64,000 nt of DNA from DLAJ01 sp964655525 (GCA_964655525.1 CAZZNE010000015.1:33464-97463); one strand, 5' to 3'. Positions 26,560-35,674 are shown, counted from the stretch's first letter. Program-made: numbers and translations. The notes: generated from the letters alone by a model not told the origin.

Positions 26560-27591
26560 CTAAGAAATACCAAATTCTCCGTATAACCGCTCCCGATATG
26601 CCGCGTCTTCCGCTGCACGCCTTAGATCATCCTCCCGATGCTGCTCAAGCAATATGCAGATCAGCCTGCTATAGCGTGCGCTTTCTTGCTCTTGTCCCTC
26701 TTTCTTTCCTTCTTTTCTTCCTTCTTCTATGCCTTCTTCTCTCCCTTCCTCCCGCAGCGACCTCTCATACTTCTTCACATCGAATTCTTCCAATAACATC
26801 CCCAGCACCTCCGCACGATAGTTTCTCAGAAATCCCGCTAATATATCCTGTTCGATGCAGTCCGTGATCGCTGCCTCGAATGCCTGTTTCGGCTCTATCC
26901 CGTTTGACAGATATTGTCTCGATAACTCCACAAACACGGCATACTCTCGCAGTACCTGACACTTCTCCATCAGTTCCCTGTTATGTCCATGGTTGATGTT
27001 GAGCATCCGTACTGTCAGCTCCACATCCGCCCGTACATCCTGCTTCCCACTCTCAAACGAATCCGAAAGCCGCAGGATCTCCTCTTCCGGAATGTCCCTC
27101 TCTCCATTGTAAAACACCACGCACTGCGGCATCGGCAGCACGATCTGTTTCGTCCCGTAGAGACTCTCCTGTGCCTGCTCCACCAGTTTCTGATACTCCT
27201 GCGCTAAGTAGATCAAAAATCGCAGCGGCATGTTCGGGTTATACGTGCTCTGATGTTCATACAGGTTCAGCGTTCCCGCCAGCACAAACGCCAGATCATT
27301 TTTCATGACCATATAGACCGCACTTTCGATCGTCACGACCTGCAGCTGGGACGCATCCCGGTATTCCGTCCCGTTCAGCGTGTTATACAATTGCAGCAGC
27401 GCTTCCCGGTCCTTTTCGAACAGGAACCGGAACAGCCTGTCCTTTACTTGACGTTGAACCCTGCGCCTGCCAATTCCGACAGAACGTTTCTTCCCCGAAA
27501 AGACACGCAATCTGCGCTTTCCCGTTCTTTCCTCTTTTCCGATTTTTCCCGCTTTTTTCTGATTTTCCTTCTTTTCTTCCGTTTTCCGCAT
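26560..27591 (-). CDS. Rpn-family PD-(D/E)XK nuclease / transposase-like protein
   Basis: A member of the recombination-promoting nuclease (Rpn, formerly YhgA-like transposase) family. A Lys-rich N-terminus is followed by VKDRLFRFLFEKDREALLQLYNTLNGTEY, the family entry segment, then the nuclease core (NLYEHQSTYNPNMPLRFLIYLAQEY and IVLPMPQCVVFYNGE), and a Glu/Gly/Lys repeat tail (EEGREEGIEEGRKEG). Start at ATG 27591 with GGAGGAG 5 bases upstream, giving 343 residues. The frame runs 41 codons further up, but those are not family-like. Homologues are frequent in Clostridia and often multi-copy. No terminal inverted repeats are seen, so it is not an intact insertion sequence. Confidence 0.85.
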   Translation of the reverse strand: MRKTEEKKENQKKAGKIGKEERTGKRRLRVFSGKKRSVGIGRRRVQRQVKDRLFRFLFEKDREALLQLYNTLNGTEYRDASQLQVVTIESAVYMVMKNDLAFVLAGTLNLYEHQSTYNPNMPLRFLIYLAQEYQKLVEQAQESLYGTKQIVLPMPQCVVFYNGERDIPEEEILRLSDSFESGKQDVRADVELTVRMLNINHGHNRELMEKCQVLREYAVFVELSRQYLSNGIEPKQAFEAAITDCIEQDILAGFLRNYRAEVLGMLLEEFDVKKYERSLREEGREEGIEEGRKEGKKEGQEQESARYSRLICILLEQHREDDLRRAAEDAAYRERLYGEFGIS

Positions 27592-27924
27592 AGCTGCTCC
27601 TCCCGTATTTCGGCAGGACTGCCATGTCAAAACGCCGCGTAATCCGAAATGCTCCCCCACAGCGCTTGCTTCGGCACCGGACGGAAACGTACCGTACCAT
27701 ACCCTCGCTGACATTTACCACGGACAGGGGCGTATCATCTCATCCCAGTTCCTGCCTTATTCATTTTAATGTAAGAAAATTCGACAGAAACTGTCTGAAT
27801 GTGCGAACGCACATGATTAGAATTTCTTTGATGGTTTTATCATACGGAATGGATTTTTATTTGTCAATCATTTTTGTCAGAATCTGTACGCATTGCTTTT
27901 TCCAAAAATACCAGTTACTCCCAA

Positions 27925-27954
27925 GAATAATTCTTCTTTCACAGTCCATGCTTA
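27925..27954 (+). promoter_or_regulatory. Candidate sigma-G/F-type promoter of sigG
   Basis: GAATA at 27925-27929, 17 bp, and CATGCTTA at 27947-27954 resemble the forespore sigma-G consensus (-35 TGAATA, -10 CATACTA). It lies 68 bases before the sigG start. Autoregulation of sigG by such a promoter is known in Bacillus. The rest of the 27592-28022 interval shows nothing I can name. Confidence 0.4.
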
Positions 27955-28022
27955 TGATACGGCAAAAAAAAGAGTTTCGCCGGCACATTTCTCACACTAA
28001 TTATAAAGGACGGAAACAAAGC

Positions 28023-28808
28023 ATGGTACAAGGAAAAGTAGAAATCTGCGGCGTCAATACCGCAAAGCTTCCGTTGTTAAAAAACGAAGATCAGGAAATT
28101 CTCTTTCAGCTCATCAAAGATGGAAATCTCGCCGCGAGAGAAAAGTTTATCGAGAGCAATCTCCGCCTCGTATTAAGCGTCATCAAGCGTTTTTCCTCCA
28201 GCGCGGAAAACATCGACGACCTCTTTCAGATCGGCTGCATCGGTCTGATCAAAGCGATCGACAATTTTGACCTGTCGTTCAACGTCAAATTCTCCACCTA
28301 CGCCGTACCCATGATCCAGGGGGAAATCCGGCGCTTCCTCAGGGATAATGCGTCAAGCATCCGCGTATCCCGCTCCTTAAAAGATACCGCCTATAAGGCA
28401 ATCTATGCCAAGGAGCTGTATGTCAAAAAACATCAAAAAGAACCGACCATCACGGAAATTGCCGATGAGATCGGTATTTCAAAAGAGGACATCGTCTATG
28501 CCTTAGACGCGCTGCAAAGCCCGATGAGCCTGTATGAGCCCGTCTATACGGAGGGCGGCGATACGCTCTATATCATGGACCAGATCAGTGACAAAAAAAA
28601 TAAGGAGGAAACATGGGTGACGCAGCTCTCCCTCTCGGACGCCCTGAAACGCCTGTCCGACCGGGAGCGTGAGATCATATCCATGCGTTATTTTGAAGGA
28701 AAAACACAGATGGAGGTCGCCGATGTCATCGGCATCTCGCAGGCACAGGTATCCCGCCTGGAAAAAAACGCCTTAAAAAGCATGCAGAATTATCTGGCGG
28801 AAAACTAA
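28023..28808 (+). CDS. sigG: RNA polymerase sporulation sigma factor SigG
   Basis: Late forespore sigma factor. The N-terminus VEICGVNTAKLPLLKN is the hallmark of SigG. Region 2 (NLRLVLSVIKRF, DDLFQIGCIGLIKAIDNFDLS, STYAVPMIQGEIRR) and region 4 (LSDREREIISMRYFEGKTQMEVADVIGISQAQVSRLEK) are complete. 261 residues from ATG 28023; a frame opening at 27624 has no ribosome site and is not family-like. AAGGACGG lies upstream. In Bacillus sigG is co-linear with spoIIGA-sigE. Here it points at sigE tail to tail and has its own upstream region. Confidence 0.96.
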   Translation: MVQGKVEICGVNTAKLPLLKNEDQEILFQLIKDGNLAAREKFIESNLRLVLSVIKRFSSSAENIDDLFQIGCIGLIKAIDNFDLSFNVKFSTYAVPMIQGEIRRFLRDNASSIRVSRSLKDTAYKAIYAKELYVKKHQKEPTITEIADEIGISKEDIVYALDALQSPMSLYEPVYTEGGDTLYIMDQISDKKNKEETWVTQLSLSDALKRLSDREREIISMRYFEGKTQMEVADVIGISQAQVSRLEKNALKSMQNYLAEN

Positions 28809-28842
28809 AAAGGGAGTCTGCGCTTACACAAACTCCCTTTTA
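28807..28842 (+). terminator. Terminator of sigG
   Basis: AAAGGGAGT and ACTCCCTTT enclose a 14-base loop, with flanking A/T runs that could serve both strands. It overlaps the sigG stop codon. Confidence 0.75.
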
Positions 28843-28863
28843 ACCCATCAGAATCTCTACACC

Positions 28864-28886
28864 AAAAGAACGCCTGGCGTTCTTTT
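28864..28886. repeat. AAAGAACGC hairpin between sigG and sigE
   Basis: AAAAGAACGC-CTG-GCGTTCTTTT (10 bp) followed by further T on the plus strand and immediately next to the sigE stop. It belongs to the AAAGA-framed hairpin set and probably also acts as a terminator between the convergent genes. Confidence 0.7.
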
Positions 28887-29627
28887 TTACGCCTCCCTGA
28901 TCATCTCCTTTTTTAACCGCTTCATGATCTTTTTCTCTAAGCGGGAGATGTACGACTGGGAGATGCCCAGCAGATTGGCGACCTCTTTCTGTGTCATTTC
29001 CTCACCGTCCACATTTCCTAATCCGAAGCGGAGATTGATGATCAGCTTCTCCCGATCGGAAAGCTTCTCGATCGCGCCGCTTAACACGCGGCGCTCCGCC
29101 TCATTTTCTAAGTCTTTATAGATCACGTCCTCATCTGTGCCGAGAATATCCGAGAGCAGCAGCTCATTGCCGTCCCAATCCACATTCAGCGGCTCGTCGA
29201 TCGAGACCTCCAGCCTCGTCTTATTATTTCTCCGCAGATACATGAGGATCTCGTTTTCAATGCAGCGCGACGCATAGGTCGCCAGCTTAATATTTTTGTC
29301 ACATTTAAACGTATTGATCGCTTTGATCAGACCGATCGTACCAATGGAGATCAAATCCTCCACACCAACTCCCGTATTGTCAAATTTTTTCGCTATGTAC
29401 ACGACCAGTCGGAGATTGTGCTCGATAAGCACGGATTTTGCCTGCGCATCGTCCTCTCTCCCCAGCATGCTGACGCACGCATTCTCCTCCTCCAGTGTCA
29501 GGGGCGGCGGCAGAATGTCCGCACCTCCGATATAATGAATATCGCCCTTATTCTGCACAAAGAATCCCGCTTCCCGATGCAGAAGGCGCATCTGTAACTT
29601 TGTCGGTATTGCCACTTTCCATATCAT
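28887..29627 (-). CDS. sigE: RNA polymerase sporulation sigma factor SigE (pro-form)
   Basis: Early mother-cell sigma factor, made with an N-terminal pro-sequence removed by SpoIIGA. The first 45 residues contain the conserved IHYIGGADILPPPL segment around the processing region. Region 2 (NLRLVVYIAKKFDNTGVGVEDLISIGTIGL, NIKLATYASRCIENEI) and region 4 (LSDREKLIINLRFGL, TQKEVANLLGISQSYISRLEK) are complete. 246 residues. It lies about 60 bases after spoIIGA in the same direction, the classical spoIIG operon. Confidence 0.97.
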   Translation of the reverse strand: MIWKVAIPTKLQMRLLHREAGFFVQNKGDIHYIGGADILPPPLTLEEENACVSMLGREDDAQAKSVLIEHNLRLVVYIAKKFDNTGVGVEDLISIGTIGLIKAINTFKCDKNIKLATYASRCIENEILMYLRRNNKTRLEVSIDEPLNVDWDGNELLLSDILGTDEDVIYKDLENEAERRVLSGAIEKLSDREKLIINLRFGLGNVDGEEMTQKEVANLLGISQSYISRLEKKIMKRLKKEMIREA

Positions 29628-29689
29628 AATGATTTCCTCTTTTCCCAGTCTTCTTTTTTGACTCTGTAAGAAACCGTTCCTAACGCTAT

Positions 29690-30526
29690 TTATTTCGAAA
29701 CAGTTCCCAAGAAAAAATCAGGATGCAGCAGCAGTTGATAGCTTCCCTCCGCGGACAGCCGCCCATCATACAGCGCAACAAGCATTCCCTCCATTGTCCG
29801 AGCGGATGCCTCCTCGCCGACCGGCATCAGCATGACATCCCGCGCCGCGTAGCCGTAAAGCATCCCGTTCGGACATCCGAGGGAATGAAAGGGAATCACC
29901 GCCTTCGGAAGTCCGCGTTCTTTCTCGGGAAACAGTGCGCTCTCAAGCACTGCGACCGGCACGCCGCGAATCGGCTCGTACAGCCGATTCCCCGTATCCA
30001 GAATCCCGATACAGTCAATCTTACAGCCGTCGATCCAAAAATGCGCCTCATAGCGCTGGCTGTCCTCCACCTGTCTGACACGTGCCTGACTTTGCAGTCT
30101 CGACACAAACATGCGTATTCCCTCATACAGTACCGCGCCGATTCCCGCAATAACAGGCATCGCCAAAGCGTGCTCCCGAAACCATCCGATTTTTTCCTGT
30201 AAAAATGAAATAAAACCTCCGTATAAAATTGCCAGAAAAAACATACACGCACACCCGCAGGCAAACTCCCGCGTACGCTTTAAGCGATAGGTAAGCCAAA
30301 GAAGCAACGGCTGTATAAGCCCATACCCTGTAAAAAGCAGAACCGCCTGCGGCAGTCTCGCAATCAACAAAAAAAACAGGGTCAGACACGCGCCGCATGC
30401 AGCGGACAGTAATTTTCTGCGGCGAGTGGCAGAACGCCGCAGAACCATTCCCGTCAAGGACAAAAGCCAGTAATCCGTGATCAGACAATTTGCAAACAAG
30501 ACATCCACATACACCTCGTAACGCAC
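29690..30526 (-). CDS. spoIIGA: Sporulation sigma-E processing peptidase SpoIIGA
   Basis: Membrane-bound aspartic-type protease that activates pro-SigE in the mother cell. The N-terminal half has about five membrane helices. The C-terminal half carries the protease motif DTGN (in CIGILDTGNRLYEP) and later a HSLGCPNGMLYGYAA segment. An ATG at 30535 is directly abutted by AAAGG. The GTG at 30526 has AAAGGA about 9 bases upstream and fits the family start (Y-x-V-Y-V-D-V near residue 5), so it is preferred. Length about 278. A Spo0A-type promoter lies about 90 bases upstream. sigE follows. Confidence 0.92.
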   Translation of the reverse strand: MRYEVYVDVLFANCLITDYWLLSLTGMVLRRSATRRRKLLSAACGACLTLFFLLIARLPQAVLLFTGYGLIQPLLLWLTYRLKRTREFACGCACMFFLAILYGGFISFLQEKIGWFREHALAMPVIAGIGAVLYEGIRMFVSRLQSQARVRQVEDSQRYEAHFWIDGCKIDCIGILDTGNRLYEPIRGVPVAVLESALFPEKERGLPKAVIPFHSLGCPNGMLYGYAARDVMLMPVGEEASARTMEGMLVALYDGRLSAEGSYQLLLHPDFFLGTVSK

Positions 30527-30616
30527 GGCCGGCATCCTTTCTTAGGGTGCCGTACATGGCAGCGCATGTCCGGTCACTCAGATCCTTTTTGTCCCCTATG
30601 TCATCCTGACATGCTC

Positions 30617-30682
30617 ATTATAAGATATCCGCCATGCCCATTTTGTCAAAAGAGGACGGCACAGTGACAAAATTAAGTGACA
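30617..30682 (-). promoter_or_regulatory. Spo0A-type spoIIG promoter with 21-bp spacer
   Basis: On the minus strand a perfect TTGACA (30644-30649) and TATAAT (30617-30622) are separated by 21 bp instead of 17. The Bacillus spoIIG promoter has the same odd feature (22 bp) and depends on Spo0A bound over the -35 element. Here the -35 lies inside TTTTGACA, the complement of TGTCAAAA, one base from the 0A box TGTCGAA. Two further weaker TGTCACT repeats lie 13 bp apart at 30663-30669 and 30676-30682. The rest of the 30536-31029 gap has no convincing gene. Confidence 0.65.
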
Positions 30683-30973
30683 TTTTTCGCCGTGGAAGCC
30701 TCTTTGCATGATTTTGTGAGTGTACAAAATATACATACCAACGCAGGTACGCTCTCGCTGCAATTCAACCGCAGCGGTACATAACATGCGAAAATACCGC
30801 ATGTAAGTACCGGCGGTTTCATAGCACCTGCTTATGGAACTGTATATTTTGCGTAACCACAAATGCAATCAACTGTAATTCACAATCATCTACTTTGATT
30901 CGGATTTCATAAGCCCTGTAACAAATATTGAAAAGCAGATTGACAGGGTTTTTGACACCCAAATTCTATTTTT

Positions 30974-31006
30974 ACAAAAAAAGAACTCCGCCAAAGCGAA
31001 GTTCTT
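30974..31006 (-). terminator. Terminator of ftsZ
   Basis: On the minus strand AAGAACTTCGC-TTT-GGCGGAGTTCTT is followed by TTTTT. It lies about 25 bases past the ftsZ stop and has the AAGAAC frame of the local hairpin family. Confidence 0.85.
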
Positions 31007-31029
31007 TTACTATGTTCACAAGCTCATTT

Positions 31030-32214
31030 CTATTTATTTCTCTGTAAAAAGTCCGGAATCTTTAAGGATTTCTCCTCCACCGTACTCCTTAAGTCAGCCG
31101 GTCTCTGCAGACTCGGTCTGCTTGCCGTTCCCGTCGATGCTCCTGCGGTTGAGGTTTGGAAATTCAGGTTCCCTGTCATCGGCTTCTTGATCGGCGCCGG
31201 GCTGACCTTGGTCGGAAACGTGCCGAACGAGGATCCGAATTTGCCTGCCTGTGCCGCCTGCTGCGTATCATCCAAGCCCGTCGCGATGACCGTGATCGTA
31301 CAGGAATCCGTCATGGACGCATCATACATCGCACCAAAAATGATATTCACATCATCTCCTGCCAAATTCTGTACATAGCTTGCCGCGTCATTGGCATCCG
31401 TAAGCGAAATATCACCGGATACATTGACGATCACGTGCGTTGCGCCGTTGATCGTCGTCTCAAGCAGCGGAGACTCCACTGCCATCTTGACTGCATCGCT
31501 TGCCTTGTCGTCTCCCTTTCCGAAACCGATACCGATATGGGCGATACCCTTGTCCTTCATGACTGTCTGTACATCCGCAAAATCCAGATTGATGATTGCG
31601 GGAACATTGATCAGGTCCGTAATTCCCTGCACTGCCTGTTGTAATACTTCATCCGCCTTTTTCAATGCCTCCGGCATGGTTGTCCGACGGTCAACGATTT
31701 CTAAAAGCTTGTCATTCGGAATGACGATCAGCGTATCCACACTTTCCTTGAGCTTCTCAATACCGGAAATAGCGTTTAACATTCTCGCCTTTGCCTCAAA
31801 CCGGAACGGCTTCGTCACAACGCCGACGGTCAGAATATCCATGTCCTTTGCAATCTTCGCTACGACCGGTGCAGCACCCGTTCCAGTACCGCCCCCCATA
31901 CCGCATGTGACAAAGACCATGTCCGAACCGCGCAGTGCCGCGGTAATATCTTCCATGCTCTCCTCTGCCGCTTTCTCACCCACTTCGGGCTTCGCACCGG
32001 CGCCAAGCCCCTTGGTCAGCTTTTCGCCGATCTGGATCAGCTTCGGTGCCTTACATAACTGCAGAGCCTGTTTATCTGTATTGATACCGATAAAATCGAC
32101 CCCGTCAATACTCTCATCGACCATTCTATTTACAGCGTTATTACCGGCACCGCCCACACCGACTACGATGATTTTGGCAGCGGATTCGGCATCGCTTTGC
32201 ATAATCTCTATCAA
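31030..32214 (-). CDS. ftsZ: Cell division protein FtsZ
   Basis: Tubulin-like GTPase that forms the division ring. VGVGGAGNNAVNRM and the tubulin signature GGGTGTGAAPV bind GTP, and NLDFADV is the T7 catalytic loop. The C-terminal tail ends LKIPDFLQRNK, the conserved partner-binding peptide. 394 residues. The start appears to be TTG at 32214, because AAGGAGG lies about 9 bases upstream; an ATG four codons in is also possible. Own promoter at 32262-32290 and terminator at 30974-31006, so it can be expressed apart from the upstream division genes. Confidence 0.98.
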   Translation of the reverse strand: MIEIMQSDAESAAKIIVVGVGGAGNNAVNRMVDESIDGVDFIGINTDKQALQLCKAPKLIQIGEKLTKGLGAGAKPEVGEKAAEESMEDITAALRGSDMVFVTCGMGGGTGTGAAPVVAKIAKDMDILTVGVVTKPFRFEAKARMLNAISGIEKLKESVDTLIVIPNDKLLEIVDRRTTMPEALKKADEVLQQAVQGITDLINVPAIINLDFADVQTVMKDKGIAHIGIGFGKGDDKASDAVKMAVESPLLETTINGATHVIVNVSGDISLTDANDAASYVQNLAGDDVNIIFGAMYDASMTDSCTITVIATGLDDTQQAAQAGKFGSSFGTFPTKVSPAPIKKPMTGNLNFQTSTAGASTGTASRPSLQRPADLRSTVEEKSLKIPDFLQRNK

Positions 32215-32261
32215 GATCAGGTTCCTCCTTCAAGTTATTCCCTTTTTACTCCATCTTAATT

Positions 32262-32290
32262 ATCATATATTCATTCACTAAAATTATCAA
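32262..32290 (-). promoter_or_regulatory. Promoter of ftsZ
   Basis: TTGATA, a 17-bp spacer and TATGAT on the minus strand in the ftsQ-ftsZ gap, about 50 bases before the ftsZ start. Confidence 0.7.
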
Positions 32291-32324
32291 CCTATTTTTT
32301 CACTTTTTTTCAAAGAAGTCACTT

Positions 32325-33059
32325 CTAATCCTCCGTGAACGTTACGTTGTCGGAGGTGTCCTGATAATCTCTCATATCCAAAACGCCGCTCTTTCCTGTC
32401 AGACTCGGCAGAATATGCTGCAGTCTGGTCACTTTTTCGTCAATATAATCGCTTGTCCCCAAAACCACGCGGACATTGCCGAAATAGACCGTCATTTCAT
32501 AATCTTCGGAAAAAAAGATCCGGTCTGCGGCAAGCTTATACTTTGACAAAAGCTGCGTAATGCTCAGGATGCTTCCGAATACCGAACTGTCCTCGATCGG
32601 AAGCGGTTCATATAACATTACGGACTCAAAGCTTAAGCCGCTCACCTGCGGAATGCCGTCCGTCCGCTGCGCCGCGCTCTCCACCACAATGCCGTCCTTG
32701 TCAAAATAGAAATACCTGCCGAGGTAGTTGACATAGCCCGCAAGTGACTTTTCATAGACTATGATCTTGACCGTATCGCGCGAAAGAATTTTAATATCCA
32801 TCGTCTGCACAAACGGGATGCCCGTTATTTCCTTATTTCTATACATAAAGGAAAGAACGATCGAATTATGCGCGAACCTGCCGCCCATGACATAATCAAT
32901 GATCTCCTCATCCGAATAATGGGTATTACCCTCCACATACACTGTCGTGATCCGGTAATTCTTCCATATGTAAACCCCTGTGCCTGCCAGTCCCACAAGC
33001 ACGGTACAGACAGCGATAAGAATGATGAGTCTGACCTTGTGCTTCCTTTGTTTTTTCAT
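32325..33059 (-). CDS. ftsQ: Cell division protein FtsQ/DivIB
   Basis: Bitopic divisome protein. A short Lys/Arg-rich cytoplasmic start, one helix (about 9-29), then a POTRA domain opening with ITTVYVEGNTHYSDEEIIDY, and the FtsQ beta domain (KIIVYEKSLAGYVNYLGRYFYFDKDG) with VLDMRDY near the end. 244 residues. AAGGAAATC precedes the ATG. It follows ftsW by 2 bases and is the last gene before the ftsZ promoter. Confidence 0.92.
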   Translation of the reverse strand: MKKQRKHKVRLIILIAVCTVLVGLAGTGVYIWKNYRITTVYVEGNTHYSDEEIIDYVMGGRFAHNSIVLSFMYRNKEITGIPFVQTMDIKILSRDTVKIIVYEKSLAGYVNYLGRYFYFDKDGIVVESAAQRTDGIPQVSGLSFESVMLYEPLPIEDSSVFGSILSITQLLSKYKLAADRIFFSEDYEMTVYFGNVRVVLGTSDYIDEKVTRLQHILPSLTGKSGVLDMRDYQDTSDNVTFTED

Positions 33060-33061
33060 GA

Positions 33062-34237
33062 TCAGATTTCCTTTAACTCAATGTGGCGCGCCACGCTTAA
33101 GACCAAGCCGATCTCTATGAGCAAAAACATGACGGACGAGCCGCCGTAGCTGATGAACGGAAGCGAGATTCCCGTCGTCGGTATGGAATTCGTCACGACC
33201 GCCACATTCAAGATGACCTGTATGGACAAATGCCCGATGACGCCGACCACGATCATCGCACCAAATAAGTCCCGCGCATTGTTCGCAATGATCATGCAGC
33301 GCCAAATGAGCAGGGCAAACAAAAGAATGACCGCGATTGCTCCGAACAGACCAAGCTCCTCACAGATGACGCTGAAGATCATATCATTCTGCGCCTCCGG
33401 GATAAACCCAAGCTTCTGCATGCTCTGTCCTAAGCCCTTTCCGAAAATGCCGCCGGAACCGATGGCATAAAGCGCCTGAAGCGTCTGAAACGCCGTGCCG
33501 TTGGAATACTGCTCGGGATGCAGCCACGCCAGTACTCTCTGTCCGCGGAACTCTCCCGTACCGCCCTGATTGACGATATATAACACGATCGCCGCCGCTA
33601 ATGCGATCACGATCAATCCGGCAATGATGAACTTTTTGTAATCGGGGCTTGCCACAAAGAGCATGACGACCGCAATACCAAGCACAATGATCGCGGAACT
33701 TAAGTTACTGGAAATTTCATAGATCAGTATAAACAAAACACCCGCAAACCCAACGATGATCGCAGCGCCCTTCATGGTGCGTATGCCTTTCCCCATCTTG
33801 CAGATCAGGCTCGCCAAAAACAGGATGACGCCGAGCTTCGCAACTTCCGCCGGCTGTAAGGACATGCCGAGGATCTTCAGCCATCTTGTCGCGCCGTTCG
33901 CGGTGATGGCAAGCGGCGTCAAAAGCAAAAGCACCAGTACGATCGAACCGATATAGGCAAGGAACGCGAACTTCTCCCACTGACGATAATCTACCCGTGC
34001 AAAAAAGAACATTGCCACCAGTCCGAGCGCCGTGGAAACCGCCTGCTTTTTCAGATAGTACGCCGAATCATAATTACAGGACGCCGAAATTCCCGCCTCG
34101 TAAGAGCTTGTCGAATAAATCATGACAAGCCCGAAGCCCAGTAAAAAAAGGACAATAAACAATAAACTGTAATCAAAATAGTATTCACTTTTAACGTGGA
34201 ACCGTGACCGCGTTCTTGTACCCGTCCTCTGTGCCAA
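33062..34237 (-). CDS. ftsW: SEDS peptidoglycan glycosyltransferase FtsW/SpoVE
   Basis: Polytopic glycan polymerase working with a class B PBP at the septum. About ten membrane helices. The SEDS hallmark TTGISLPFISYGGSS lies near the C-terminus, and the KLGVILFLASLICKMG and FIPEAQNDMIFSVICEELGLFG segments carry the conserved loop residues. 391 residues, start probably TTG at 34237 (AGGGATGATAGA upstream). FtsW and the sporulation paralogue SpoVE cannot be separated from sequence alone; location next to murD and ftsQ fits either. Confidence 0.93.
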   Translation of the reverse strand: MAQRTGTRTRSRFHVKSEYYFDYSLLFIVLFLLGFGLVMIYSTSSYEAGISASCNYDSAYYLKKQAVSTALGLVAMFFFARVDYRQWEKFAFLAYIGSIVLVLLLLTPLAITANGATRWLKILGMSLQPAEVAKLGVILFLASLICKMGKGIRTMKGAAIIVGFAGVLFILIYEISSNLSSAIIVLGIAVVMLFVASPDYKKFIIAGLIVIALAAAIVLYIVNQGGTGEFRGQRVLAWLHPEQYSNGTAFQTLQALYAIGSGGIFGKGLGQSMQKLGFIPEAQNDMIFSVICEELGLFGAIAVILLFALLIWRCMIIANNARDLFGAMIVVGVIGHLSIQVILNVAVVTNSIPTTGISLPFISYGGSSVMFLLIEIGLVLSVARHIELKEI

Positions 34238-34251
34238 TCTATCATCCCTTC

Positions 34252-35628
34252 CTAAGGCATTTGCCTAACCAGATCCTTAAAAATCCTGCCACGCACTTCA
34301 TAATTCGGAAACATGCCCCAGCTCGCGCATGCGGGAGAAAGCAGCACCGCATCTCCCGGCTCCGCTTTTTCTCTGCATATCTCCATCGCTTCTTCCAATC
34401 CGTCCGCCATGATGATATTCGTAAAACCGTGTGCCCTTGCGCACGCGGCGATCTTTTCCCGCGTCTGGCCGATCAGCACGAGATATTTCACTTTACCGTC
34501 AAACGCTTCGATCCATTCATCATACTCGCTCTGCTTATCATAACCGCCGCCGATCAAGACCGTCGGCTTTTTCATAGCGCGGATTCCCTGAATCGCCGCA
34601 TCGGGATTCGTCCCCTTAGAATCATTATAATAATCCACACCGTTTTTCGTCGCCACGAACTCAATGCGGTGCTCTACCGCCCGGAATTCCCGTACCGTAT
34701 GTAAAATCCGCTCCATCGGCACACCCAGGGCTTCCGTGATTGCCATTGCAGCCATGATATTTTCATAATTGCAGACGCCGACCAGTTTTGTCTCCTGCAC
34801 ACTCATCAGCCGCTTGGCATCCCCTCCCTGTGCGCGGAAGATCTCCTCGCCCTCAAGGAAGTAGCCGTCCGCAAGCCGCTCCTTGGAAGAAAAGAACACG
34901 ACTCTTGCAGGGCAGTGTTTTGCAAATGCGCGGGTATCGGCATTATCATAATTTAAGACGCAGACATCGTCCTTCGTCTGATTTTTTGTAATTCGCTCTT
35001 TTACCTCTATGTAATTCTCCATCGTCTTATGACGGTTTAAGTGGTCGGGCGTAATATTCAAGATAGCGGATACGCGCGGATGAAAATCAATGATCGTCTC
35101 CAGCTGAAAACTGCTGATTTCCGCAACCGTATGGCTCTGCGGCGTTGTCTCAAGCACTGCCTCCGTGTAGGGCGCTCCGATATTGCCGACCACAAAGGTA
35201 TTGCCGTAAAAACTCTGCATGATCTGACCGACAAGCGTTGTTGTCGTCGTCTTCCCATTCGTTCCGGTGATTGCCGCGACCGTTCCCTGTTCTTTGGAAT
35301 ACGCAAGCTCAATCTCACCCCAGATTGGAATTCCCGCCTGCCGCAGGCCCTCGACAAAAGGCGAATCTACCGGTACGCCGGGACTTAAGACCGCAAGCCT
35401 GATACCGGCTTTTACCTCCTCAGGCAGGTTCTTCGTGCGGATTTCCACCGTCGGATAATCCTGAAGCTTCTCCGCAAGCTCCCGCACCGACAGCTTTTCA
35501 TTCTCATCAAACAGAACAGGTCTCGCATTACATTTCACAAGCATTTCCGCTGCGCCGATACCGCTTTTCCCCGCACCGACGACCAGCACCCTGCTCTCTT
35601 TCCATTCCACGCTGCTCTTTCGTTCCAT
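34252..35628 (-). CDS. murD: UDP-N-acetylmuramoylalanine--D-glutamate ligase
   Basis: Adds D-Glu to UDP-MurNAc-L-Ala in the cytoplasm. An N-terminal Rossmann-like UDP-binding region (VLVVGAGKSGIGAAEML) is followed by the ATP P-loop GTNGKTTTTTLV, the metal segment NITPDHLNRH and a C-terminal ligase domain with YNDSKGTNPDA. About 458 residues. The ATG at 35628 is preferred over one three codons earlier because AAAGG is then about 10 bases away. A structured spacer of about 150 bases separates it from mraY. Confidence 0.97.
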   Translation of the reverse strand: MERKSSVEWKESRVLVVGAGKSGIGAAEMLVKCNARPVLFDENEKLSVRELAEKLQDYPTVEIRTKNLPEEVKAGIRLAVLSPGVPVDSPFVEGLRQAGIPIWGEIELAYSKEQGTVAAITGTNGKTTTTTLVGQIMQSFYGNTFVVGNIGAPYTEAVLETTPQSHTVAEISSFQLETIIDFHPRVSAILNITPDHLNRHKTMENYIEVKERITKNQTKDDVCVLNYDNADTRAFAKHCPARVVFFSSKERLADGYFLEGEEIFRAQGGDAKRLMSVQETKLVGVCNYENIMAAMAITEALGVPMERILHTVREFRAVEHRIEFVATKNGVDYYNDSKGTNPDAAIQGIRAMKKPTVLIGGGYDKQSEYDEWIEAFDGKVKYLVLIGQTREKIAACARAHGFTNIIMADGLEEAMEICREKAEPGDAVLLSPACASWGMFPNYEVRGRIFKDLVRQMP

Positions 35629-35674
35629 GTAGGTCATACCTTTCTTTCCTTATATACACAAAACCATGATTCAT

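Noticed and set aside
26560..27591. Intact insertion sequence around the Rpn-type gene
   Set aside because: No terminal inverted repeats or target duplications were found at the gene borders, and the Rpn family is not a classical IS transposase.
30596..30868. 90-codon minus-strand frame in the spoIIGA-ftsZ gap
   Set aside because: It overlaps the spoIIG promoter elements, has no ribosome site, and its composition (Cys, Arg, Tyr-rich) looks random.
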